Shown here in pieces: positions 17,380 through 24,144 of a stretch of DNA of 39,956 nucleotides (position 1 is the first letter of the stretch; every line of letters begins with the position of its first letter). Position numbers and translations under genes: made by a program. The DNA is from Gallionella sp. Lineage in GTDB: Bacteria > Pseudomonadota > Gammaproteobacteria > Burkholderiales > Gallionellaceae. Below the pieces are notes generated by a model. It made no database searches. It saw nothing but the letters and a program-made list of their open reading frames with translations, and was not told where the DNA came from. The DNA is taken from NCBI GenBank assembly GCA_023259035.1, contig JAHFRA010000024.1, positions 1 to 39,956 on the forward strand. Direction: 5' to 3'.

Positions 17380-17452
17380 TTCATATCCCTGACAATATTT
17401 CTTGGGGCATTATATCATCACGTCGACGCCATTATTTATTTGCATCCTGACC

Positions 17453-18196
17453 ATGCCGCGCTTTTATTGCCCTCCGCCACTGCCGTTCAGCGGCCGGTTC
17501 GATCTGCCGCCCGAGGCGGCGCATCATGCCGCGCGCGTGTTGCGTTTGCGCGCGGGAGACCGCGTGGAAATGTTCGACGGCTTGGGCAATGAATGCCATG
17601 GCGCAATTACCGAACTCAGCGGCAAGCGCGTGGTGATCGGCGATATTGCTGCCAGCAACATTGACCGCGAGTCGCCGCTGCAAATAGTGCTTGCGCAAGC
17701 CTTGTTGAGCAGCGAGAAAATGGACTGGGTAATCCAGAAAACAACCGAGCTGGGTGTCGCAGAAATCCAGCCTCTCGATACCGGACGTAGCGTGGCGAGG
17801 TTGTCCGCCGAACGCGCCGCCAAGAGGCTCGATCATTGGCGGCAAGTCGCCATCTCCGCCTGCGAGCAATGCGGGCGGAATGTATTGCCAACGATCCATG
17901 CACCGCTGGATATCATGGCGTGGCTGCAACAAATCAAGGAACTGCATGATGCATCGTCAGACACGAAATTTATTTTGTTGCCGCAGGGCGCGGCTTCGCT
18001 GCATAGCCAGCCGAAGCCTCCGGGCAAAGTTGTGTTGCTGGTCGGCGCGGAGGGCGGCTTTACTCCAGCAGAGAGCGACTGTGCCTTGCGGTGCGATTTC
18101 ACGCCAATCCGCTTGGGCGCGCGCGTGCTCCGCACCGAAACCGCAGCGCTTGCCGGACAGGCCGCGCTGCAAACGCTGTGGGGAGATTTTTCGTAG
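17453..18196 (+). CDS. rsmE: 16S rRNA (uracil-1498-N3)-methyltransferase
   Basis: RsmE (247 residues) methylates U1498 of 16S rRNA. The N-terminal PUA-like domain (about 1-70) begins P-R-F-Y. The SPOUT knot domain carries V-G-A-E-G-G-F-T-P-A-E and the final L-G-A-R-V-L-R-T-E-T-A motif. ATG 17453 matches the family start. An in-frame TTG at 17402 would add 17 non-conserved residues. The Shine-Dalgarno sequence is weak. Confidence 0.93.
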   Translation: MPRFYCPPPLPFSGRFDLPPEAAHHAARVLRLRAGDRVEMFDGLGNECHGAITELSGKRVVIGDIAASNIDRESPLQIVLAQALLSSEKMDWVIQKTTELGVAEIQPLDTGRSVARLSAERAAKRLDHWRQVAISACEQCGRNVLPTIHAPLDIMAWLQQIKELHDASSDTKFILLPQGAASLHSQPKPPGKVVLLVGAEGGFTPAESDCALRCDFTPIRLGARVLRTETAALAGQAALQTLWGDFS

Positions 18197-18234
18197 GGGT
18201 GCGTGAAACGTTTGTCGTGCCACAACCCGGACAG

Positions 18235-18263
18235 TTGTTAGATAAGTTACAGCGCGGCATGAT
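18235..18263 (+). promoter_or_regulatory. Possible sigma-70 promoter for argA
   Basis: TTGTTA (18235-18240) and CATGAT (18258-18263) are 17 bp apart, about 40 bp upstream of the argA start. This is a moderate match only. No ArgR box was recognised. Confidence 0.3.
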
Positions 18264-18302
18264 ATATATTGCCGAGGTCTAAAACACGAGGAGGAGTCGC
18301 TA

Positions 18303-19625
18303 ATGCCTATTATCACCACATCCGCCGCTTTCGTTGCATGGTTCCGTTCCGTCGCGCCCTACATCAATGCGTTTCGCGGGCGCACCTTCGTCATCGCGTT
18401 CGGCGGCGAAGTGGTCGCGGACGGCAAGTTTGTCGAGCTGACGCACGATTTCAACCTGCTGGCCGCGCTCGGCATCCGGCTGGTGCTGGTGCATGGCGCG
18501 CGCCCGCAGATCGAGCAGCATCTGGCAAAAAACAATCTCGGCGACACGTATCATCAGGGCATCCGCATGACCGATGCCGAAACCATGCAATGCGTGAAGG
18601 AAGCGGTCGGCCGGGTGCGCGTGGAGATCGAGGCGCTGCTGTCGATGGGGTTGGCGAATTCGCCGATGGCCAACGCCGACATTCGCGTCGCGGGCGGCAA
18701 TTTCATCACCGCGCAACCCATCGGCGTTATCAACGGCGTGGACCTGATGCATACCGGCAGCGTGCGCAAGGTGGACGTTGCGGCGCTGAACGACCGCATG
18801 GATTTCGGCGAAGTGGTGCTGCTCTCGCCGCTCGGCTATTCGCCCACCGGCGAGGTATTCAACGTCACGCTGGAAGACATCGCCACCGCCACCGCCATCG
18901 CGCTGGACGCCGACAAGCTGGTGTTCCTGATGGACACCGACGGCGTGCAGGACAAGAAGGGCAAGCTGCTCAAGGAACTCACCATCGCCGAGGCGCAGGC
19001 GGCGTTGTCCGGCAAACGCAAGCTGCCGGATGACGTGGGCATGTTCCTGCCTTGCGCGATACGTGCCTGCGAGGCTGGCGTGGCGCGCACCCACCTGATC
19101 AGCCGCCACACCGACGGCGCGGTGCTGCAGGAACTGTTCAGCGACGAAGGTATCGGCACGATGGTGGTGGAAAGCACGCTCAATACCCTGCGCGCCGCGA
19201 CGATTGAAGATGTCGGCGGCATCCTGCATCTGTTGCGCCCGCTGGAAGCCGAAGGCATCCTGGTGCGGCGCAACCGCGAATTGCTGGAGCGCGAAATCAA
19301 CCGTTTCGTGGTACTGGAGCACGACCACCGCATCGTCGGCTGCGCCGCGCTGTACCCGTTTCCCGACGAAGCCGCCGCCGAACTAGCCTGCCTCGCGGTG
19401 GATGCGCAATGCCGGGATCGCGGCTACGGCCAGGCCATCCTCGACCACATGATCGGCATCGCCAAGGCACAGGGTCTGAAAAAATTGTTCGTGCTCACCA
19501 CGCGCACCGCGCACTGGTTCGTCGAACGCGGTTTCAATGAGACAGATGTCTCGGCGTTGCCCGAGCAGAAGAAATCGCTGTACAACTACCAGCGGAAATC
19601 AAAAGTGTTTGCCAGGAAGATTTAA
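18303..19625 (+). CDS. argA: Amino-acid N-acetyltransferase (N-acetylglutamate synthase)
   Basis: This classical two-domain ArgA (440 residues) makes N-acetylglutamate, the first step of arginine synthesis. The amino acid kinase-like domain (about 1-290) binds glutamate or the arginine inhibitor, with V-L-V-H-G-A-R-P-Q-I and G-V-Q-D-K-K. The GNAT domain (about 295-440) carries the acetyl-CoA loop C-R-D-R-G-Y-G-Q-A and the T-T-R-T-A-H-W-F motif. The Shine-Dalgarno sequence is strong (GAGGAGGAG). It converges on the bacteriohemerythrin gene; the gap between them holds only a 12-bp palindrome, ATGGTTAACCAT (19674-19685). Confidence 0.96.
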   Translation: MPIITTSAAFVAWFRSVAPYINAFRGRTFVIAFGGEVVADGKFVELTHDFNLLAALGIRLVLVHGARPQIEQHLAKNNLGDTYHQGIRMTDAETMQCVKEAVGRVRVEIEALLSMGLANSPMANADIRVAGGNFITAQPIGVINGVDLMHTGSVRKVDVAALNDRMDFGEVVLLSPLGYSPTGEVFNVTLEDIATATAIALDADKLVFLMDTDGVQDKKGKLLKELTIAEAQAALSGKRKLPDDVGMFLPCAIRACEAGVARTHLISRHTDGAVLQELFSDEGIGTMVVESTLNTLRAATIEDVGGILHLLRPLEAEGILVRRNRELLEREINRFVVLEHDHRIVGCAALYPFPDEAAAELACLAVDAQCRDRGYGQAILDHMIGIAKAQGLKKLFVLTTRTAHWFVERGFNETDVSALPEQKKSLYNYQRKSKVFARKI

Positions 19626-19801
19626 GGGAGCATTTCGCAAGCCGACTAATGCAAAACAGCCCTGAAGGAACAAATGGTTAACCATATGTGAAAAACTCAT
19701 CTGCCAGAAGCAGCTCAAAAACATTGCACAATTTGGGATCGCAAAGCTCTTTAGTTATTCTTGGGGGGAACTCGACAAACAATAATATTGCCGCGTACCC
19801 C

Positions 19802-20227
19802 TCAATCGGGCTTGAAGTCGTAGGGATAGCTTTGCAGCAGGGGCTTCATTTGCATATCGGCATCAATAACATGATTGGCTAGCCAATCACTCAGAAACTT
19901 CGAGTAATGCTCCGCTGCACCGTCGGACCAGATGCCATCTTTTGCTACCAGCTCATCTTTCATGTGCTGAACTTCCTTCAGCAAATATTTGTGAGCCAGG
20001 CTGTGTTGATCAAAGGGAAATTTGATCGCCCTAGCAATATTTTCTTCTTTTGCAAAATGAACAGATGCCCAATGTTCCAGTTGTTCAAGTGCTTGCGGCA
20101 GGGCGAAGTTATCCCTCGCCCTGATCATGTATTCTATGCCGTTGACCATGGTAATCAACTTTTTGTGATCGGAATCGATTAGCTCATTCCCGACACTTAG
20201 CTCCTCTGCCCACGCTAATCCCATCAT
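19802..20227 (-). CDS. Bacteriohemerythrin
   Basis: This 141-residue single-domain hemerythrin has all seven di-iron ligands at canonical spacing: H21, H57, E61, H75, H79, H119 and D124. Such proteins bind O2 reversibly and serve in oxygen delivery, sensing or protection of iron-sulfur enzymes in low-oxygen bacteria. There is no signal peptide, so it is cytoplasmic. Two adjacent ATGs (20227, 20224) follow a GGGGG Shine-Dalgarno sequence. It is divergent from gshA across a 223-bp gap in which I see no further gene. Confidence 0.93.
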   Translation of the reverse strand: MMGLAWAEELSVGNELIDSDHKKLITMVNGIEYMIRARDNFALPQALEQLEHWASVHFAKEENIARAIKFPFDQHSLAHKYLLKEVQHMKDELVAKDGIWSDGAAEHYSKFLSDWLANHVIDADMQMKPLLQSYPYDFKPD

Positions 20228-20450
20228 GCCCCCGTGATATACCAGATAAAAGGCCGCCGCCGACTCAACTCTTCATGTGTGATTCTACGCTACGGGCTGA
20301 TGTTGGTACATATGAGCCTCTGCAAGTGATACTGGAATATAATTCTGCGGCGCGCCAAGCGAATACAAAAAAAAAGGGTTTCAAAGGTGCCTCCACAGAC
20401 CGAAATAACGACAAACCTATAAAGGGTACGGCTTACAGCCTCAAAAATTT

Positions 20451-21755
20451 ATGGTTCCCCATCTAACGACCGCTCTGACTGGTCCGCTGTTCGACTTGGA
20501 GCGGCGTATTCTCAACGCACAACCTGCCATCGAGCATTGGTTCCGCAAGCAATGGCTGGAACACGCTGCACCGTTCTACGCCTCGGTGGATTTGCGCAAC
20601 AGCGGCTTCAAGCTGGCTCCGGTGGACACCAATTTGTTTCCGGGTGGCTTCAATAACCTAAACCAGGATTTTCTGCCGCTGTGCGTGCAGGCGATGCAGA
20701 GTGCGGTGGAGAAAATCTGCCCCGAAGCGCGCGGGGTGCTGCTGATACCAGAAAATCACACGCGCAATCTGTTCTACCTGCAAAATGTTGCGCAGCTTGT
20801 AATCATCCTAAAGCAGGCCGGTATGCGCGTGCGCGTCGGTAGTCTGTTGCCGGAAATTACCCAAGCCTTGCCGATCCAATTGCCCAATGGCAGCACGCTG
20901 ACGCTGGAACCACTGGCGCGGCGCGGCAGGCGGCTCGTGTTGGAAGACACCGGATCGGCGGCAGGTTTTGACCCGTGCGTGGTGTTGCTCAACAATGATT
21001 TATCCGGCGGGGTGCCGAATATTCTGAAAAATCTTGAACAGGAAGTTTACCCGCCACTTTCGGCTGGCTGGTATACGCGGCGCAAATCGCAGCACTTCGC
21101 TGCGTATGATCGTGTGGCCGACGAATTTGCCAAGCTGATTGGCATTGATCCGTGGCTGATCAACCCCTATTTCGCCACCTGTCATCAGGTCAATTTTCAT
21201 GAGCATATCGGAGAAGAATGCCTTGCCGCGCAGGTGGATGATGTACTGCAAAAGATGCGTGTAAAATACGCCGGGTATGGTGTGAATCACGCTCCCTTCG
21301 TCATTGTCAAAGCGGATGCAGGAACGTATGGCATGGGCATCATGACGGTGAAGGATGCCAGCGAAATTACCGGCCTGAACCGCAAGCAACGCAACAAAAT
21401 GGCGGTGGTCAAGGAAGGGCTGGAAGTCTCCGATGTGCTGGTTCAGGAAGGTGTGTATACCTTTGAGCAAGTCAAAGAGGCGGTGGCTGAGCCGGTGGTG
21501 TACATGATTGATCACTACGTGGTCGGCGGTTTTTATCGGGTACATACCGAACGGGGCGTGGACGAGAACCTCAACGCGCCGGGAATGTTCTTCGAGCCGT
21601 TGGCGTTCGAGGCCTGTTGCACGTTGCCCAACCCGGATTGCGCACCGGATGACATGCCGAATCGTTTTTATGCCTACGGTGTGGTGGCACGGCTGGCGTT
21701 GCTCGCCGCATCACTGGAAACAGAGGACAGAGAATTGAAGGAAGGGGACAGATGA
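20451..21755 (+). CDS. gshA: Glutamate-cysteine ligase (Acidithiobacillus-type GshA)
   Basis: This 434-residue protein belongs to the proteobacterial GshA family first described in Acidithiobacillus ferrooxidans, distinct from E. coli GshA. It joins glutamate and cysteine in the first step of glutathione synthesis. Supporting segments are V-D-L-R-N-S-G-F-K-L-A-P-V-D-T-N-L-F-P-G-G-F-N and, later, V-K-A-D-A-G-T-Y-G-M-G-I. The ATG at 20451 fits the family N-terminus although no Shine-Dalgarno sequence is evident. The final residues (T-E-D-R-E-L-K-E-G-D-R) are encoded by repeat DNA (21721-21850). gshB does not follow; the stop overlaps apbE (ATGA). Confidence 0.92.
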   Translation: MVPHLTTALTGPLFDLERRILNAQPAIEHWFRKQWLEHAAPFYASVDLRNSGFKLAPVDTNLFPGGFNNLNQDFLPLCVQAMQSAVEKICPEARGVLLIPENHTRNLFYLQNVAQLVIILKQAGMRVRVGSLLPEITQALPIQLPNGSTLTLEPLARRGRRLVLEDTGSAAGFDPCVVLLNNDLSGGVPNILKNLEQEVYPPLSAGWYTRRKSQHFAAYDRVADEFAKLIGIDPWLINPYFATCHQVNFHEHIGEECLAAQVDDVLQKMRVKYAGYGVNHAPFVIVKADAGTYGMGIMTVKDASEITGLNRKQRNKMAVVKEGLEVSDVLVQEGVYTFEQVKEAVAEPVVYMIDHYVVGGFYRVHTERGVDENLNAPGMFFEPLAFEACCTLPNPDCAPDDMPNRFYAYGVVARLALLAASLETEDRELKEGDR

Positions 21756-21850
21756 CAGAGGTTTTGTCGCGGCTGAGCCGCGCCTTTAATAAACATGCCG
21801 CTTTGCGGCACACAAAAATCTGTCTTGTGTCCTCTGTTCTCTGTCTTCTG
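21721..21850. repeat. CAGAGGACAG palindromic repeat, copy 2, within coding sequence
   Basis: It shares with 3742-3859 the start CAGAGGACAGAG, the core GACAGAGGTTTTGTCGCGGC, the hairpin TGCCGC-TTT-GCGGCA and the end CTCTGTCTTCTG. It contains the last codons of gshA, the apbE start codon, the AAGGGG Shine-Dalgarno sequence for apbE and codons 1-33 of apbE. Confidence 0.85.
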
Positions 21851-22933
21851 GTTGCTTGCGGCAAGGAGCCTCTCTATCAGGAGCAGGGTTATGTGTTCGG
21901 CACGCTGGTGGATGTTACTGTGTACGGCGAGAGCGAACCGCGCGCCAGACAGGCGGTGAGCGAGGTGCTGCGCGAGTTCCGGCGGCTGCATGAAATGCTG
22001 CATGCGTGGCAACCGAGCGAGTTGAGCGAAGTGAATGCGGCGTTTGCCAGGGGCGAAAGCAAAACCGTTCCGCCGGAACTTGCCGCGATGCTGCTGGATG
22101 CGGCGCAACTTTCCAAACAGTCACAGGGTTTGTTCAACCCGGCCATCGGTGGGCTGGTGCAACTGTGGGGGTTTCACGCGGATGAATTCAAATCGGCTCT
22201 GCCGGATGAAAAAAAAATCGCGCAGTGGGTGGCGGCCAATCCGCAGATGAGCGACATTTCCATCGCCGAAACCCTCCCCCCCGGCTCCTCTGACACGACT
22301 GATAGCCATTCGACCAAGCCGCCCAAGGACGGCGACCAAGCCGCCGGTTATCCCGCCAGCCGGCGGGGCGGGTTAGTGCGGAGCAGCAACAAAGCCGTGC
22401 AGCTAGATCTCGGCGGTTACGCCAAAGGCTATGCGCTGGATCGTGCCGCCGAGTTGTTGCGCAAGCAGGGTATTCACAACGCGCTGATCAATGCTGGCGG
22501 CAATATTTTCGCGCTCGGACAACATGGCAAGCGCCCGTGGCGTATCGGTATTCAGCATCCGCGCAAATCAGGCGCGCTGGCAACCCTGGAACTGCACGAT
22601 GGCGAGGCCATCGGTACCTCCGGTGACTATCAGCGCTATTTCATGCTGGGCAATATGCGCTACTGTCATCTGATCGACCCGCGCAGCGGATATCCCGTGC
22701 AGGGCGTGCAGGCAGTGACCATTGTTACCCGCGGCACACACGCCGGAGTGTTGTCTGACGCGGCTTCCAAGCCGTTATTCATTGCCGGAACAAGCGGCTG
22801 GCGTAACGCTGCGCTACAAATGAATTTGCCCGAGGCGATGCTGGTGGATGCGCAGGGCAACATCCATCTCACAGCCGGATTGCAGAAACGGCTAGAATTC
22901 ACAGACAAGAGCATTCGTTTACAGGTGGAGTAA
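21752..22933 (+). CDS. apbE: FAD:protein FMN transferase (ApbE lipoprotein)
   Basis: ApbE (393 residues) attaches FMN covalently to threonine or serine of target flavoproteins in the periplasm. The lipobox is L-V-A-C36. Family motifs present are F-G-T-L-V-D-V-T-V-Y-G-E, F-N-P-A-I-G-G-L-V, L-D-L-G-G-Y-A-K-G-Y-A-L-D-R, N-A-G-G-N-I-F-A-L-G, and H-L-I-D-P-R-S-G-Y-P. Two oddities stand out. The hydrophobic signal core (residues 23-33) comes from a repeat. Residues about 173-208 are a Pro/Ser/Asp-rich insert not expected in the family. The ATG overlaps the gshA stop. No obvious flavinylation target is encoded nearby. Confidence 0.92.
   Translation: MTEVLSRLSRAFNKHAALRHTKICLVSSVLCLLVACGKEPLYQEQGYVFGTLVDVTVYGESEPRARQAVSEVLREFRRLHEMLHAWQPSELSEVNAAFARGESKTVPPELAAMLLDAAQLSKQSQGLFNPAIGGLVQLWGFHADEFKSALPDEKKIAQWVAANPQMSDISIAETLPPGSSDTTDSHSTKPPKDGDQAAGYPASRRGGLVRSSNKAVQLDLGGYAKGYALDRAAELLRKQGIHNALINAGGNIFALGQHGKRPWRIGIQHPRKSGALATLELHDGEAIGTSGDYQRYFMLGNMRYCHLIDPRSGYPVQGVQAVTIVTRGTHAGVLSDAASKPLFIAGTSGWRNAALQMNLPEAMLVDAQGNIHLTAGLQKRLEFTDKSIRLQVE
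22311..22366. repeat. Repeat-bearing in-frame insert within apbE
   Basis: A 13-bp direct repeat, CGACCAAGCCGCC, occurs at 22311-22323 and 22333-22345. It is followed by an inverted repeat CCGCCGG (22341-22347) / CCGGCGG (22360-22366). The whole low-complexity insert spans about 22268-22380 and keeps the frame. Confidence 0.55.
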
Positions 22934-23145
22934 TGAAAAATCCGGAGCCTGAGCAGGAGATTGTCGAGCAGAAAATACGCCGTGCGGCGGGTATCAATGC
23001 GTTGCGTAAAATTGGCGTAATTGTCGCGGAGGAGCAACAAGCCGATGCCGATAAGGCGAAAGTTGTGCGCTGGTTTATGCGCTACGGCTGGGTTATCTTG
23101 ATGGGCAGCGTGCTGCTGTTGGCATACTTGAAGGGAGGGATTTAA
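22933..23145 (+). CDS. Small single-pass membrane protein, unknown function
   Basis: This 70-residue protein was not recognised. Residues 1-45 are charged and probably helical (many Glu, Lys, Arg and Ala). Residues about 46-66 form one hydrophobic segment (R-Y-G-W-V-I-L-M-G-S-V-L-L-L-A-Y-L) close to the C-terminus, so it looks tail-anchored with the N-terminus in the cytoplasm. The ATG overlaps the apbE stop by one base (TAATG) and its own stop abuts the PTS IIA start, which supports real translation. It has no cysteines, so it is not NqrM. Confidence 0.7.
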   Translation: MKNPEPEQEIVEQKIRRAAGINALRKIGVIVAEEQQADADKAKVVRWFMRYGWVILMGSVLLLAYLKGGI

Positions 23146-23538
23146 TTGGTCGGGATTCTGTTGGTGACGCATAACGGGTTGGGCGATAGCTTGGTGGACT
23201 GCGTCAGGCATGTGCTGGGCGAGGTCCCGCACAATCTTAAGGTGTTGTCAGTGCGGGCCGGTGACGATTTGCAACAAAAATTGACCGAGGGTCAGGCGCT
23301 CATCAAGCAATTGGATAGCGGAGGCGGCGTGTTGATTCTGGCGGATATCTTCGGTGCCACGCCCAGCAATATTGCACGGCAATTGTGCCATGCGGAGCGC
23401 GTGATGGGCGTGGCCGGGGTAAATTTACCGATGTTGCTGCGCGCGGTGTGTTGCCCGAATAAGACCATGCCGGAACTGGCAGAAATCGCCGCCACTGGCG
23501 GTCGTGAATGTATCGTTCACATGAATGCGGATAATTAG
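23146..23538 (+). CDS. PTS IIA component, mannose/fructose family
   Basis: This 130-residue EIIA-Man domain has its phosphorylation site at H9 in L-V-T-H-N-G-L-G-D. Later come the family motifs I-L-A-D-I-F-G-A-T-P-S-N and G-V-N-L-P-M-L-L-R. It accepts phosphate from HPr. No IIB/IIC/IID permease is nearby, so a regulatory role is likely, as in other betaproteobacteria. The start is TTG at 23146, immediately after the preceding TAA, with GGGAGGGA as Shine-Dalgarno. Confidence 0.92.
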   Translation: MVGILLVTHNGLGDSLVDCVRHVLGEVPHNLKVLSVRAGDDLQQKLTEGQALIKQLDSGGGVLILADIFGATPSNIARQLCHAERVMGVAGVNLPMLLRAVCCPNKTMPELAEIAATGGRECIVHMNADN

Positions 23539-23539
23539 G

Positions 23540-23809
23540 ATGCTGCAACAAGACGCTTTGATCATCAACAAACTCGGCCTGCACGCACGCGCCTCGGCCA
23601 AACTCACACAACTCGCTTCCGGCTTCAAATGTGAGGTGACGCTGTCGCGCAACAGTCGCCGCGTGAATGCGAAGAGCATCATGGGTGTAATGATGTTGGC
23701 CGCCGCCAAGGGCACGACCATCGGCATCGAAATTGAAGGTGAAGATGAGGCCGCTGCGATGCGGGCCATTTTGAATCTTATCGACAACCGCTTCGGAGAA
23801 GGTGAATGA
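23540..23809 (+). CDS. ptsH: Phosphocarrier protein HPr
   Basis: HPr (89 residues) carries phosphate from enzyme I to IIA proteins. The active site H15 lies in G-L-H-A-R-A-S. S46 in A-K-S-I-M-G-V is the regulatory site for HPr kinase. The ATG at 23540 lies one base after the IIA stop; an in-frame ATG at 23525 would start inside the IIA gene and extend beyond the family N-terminus. The stop TGA overlaps an ATG at 23806. Confidence 0.95.
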   Translation: MLQQDALIINKLGLHARASAKLTQLASGFKCEVTLSRNSRRVNAKSIMGVMMLAAAKGTTIGIEIEGEDEAAAMRAILNLIDNRFGEGE

Positions 23810-24144
23810 TTTTGATGAGTGCACCCCGGAAAACCGCGGCGAGCAGCTTGAGTGCAAGGCGCGCGGGGCGGGGCAACGAGAAAACGAGCACAGCGAGTTT
23901 CGGCGGAGACTTGCCTTCAGGTTACGTCGCAGCCACATACCGAACAGGTAGGCGAGGCGGTGAAAATGAAGTTTCGGTGCAGGCTCATCTCGACGCAGTC
24001 GATGCGAAACCGCGTAGCGGTGGCCGTAACCAACACCGCGCAACGCCGCGAGCGGAAGGGTGGCTGCGCAGCGGCCGGGTACCCACCGGCCTGCTCCTTG
24101 CGGGCGAATCGAGCTGCACAGTAGATTTGCCGGGGTGCATGTGA
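23806..24144 (+). CDS. Doubtful 112-codon frame between ptsH and ptsI
   Basis: This frame begins with an ATGA overlap on the ptsH stop and ends in a GTGA overlap on the ptsI start, an arrangement typical of translational coupling. The predicted product is rich in Arg, Gly, Ser and Ala, lacks obvious secondary structure or domains, and was not recognised. The DNA contains GC-rich hairpins (GGCCGG/CCGGCC at 24073-24091). It may instead be non-coding insert sequence that happens to stay open. ptsH and ptsI are normally nearly adjacent, so these 331 bp are an insertion either way. Confidence 0.3.
   Translation: MILMSAPRKTAASSLSARRAGRGNEKTSTASFGGDLPSGYVAATYRTGRRGGENEVSVQAHLDAVDAKPRSGGRNQHRATPRAEGWLRSGRVPTGLLLAGESSCTVDLPGCM

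Noticed and set aside
19688..19882. 64-codon plus-strand frame after argA
   Set aside because: It overlaps the 3' end of the bacteriohemerythrin gene on the other strand and has no ribosome-binding site.
20275..20466. 63-codon plus-strand frame upstream of gshA
   Set aside because: No Shine-Dalgarno sequence, overlaps the gshA start, and contains an A-run; more likely part of the divergent intergenic region. A TATAAT at 20338-20343 has no matching -35 box, so I did not call a promoter.
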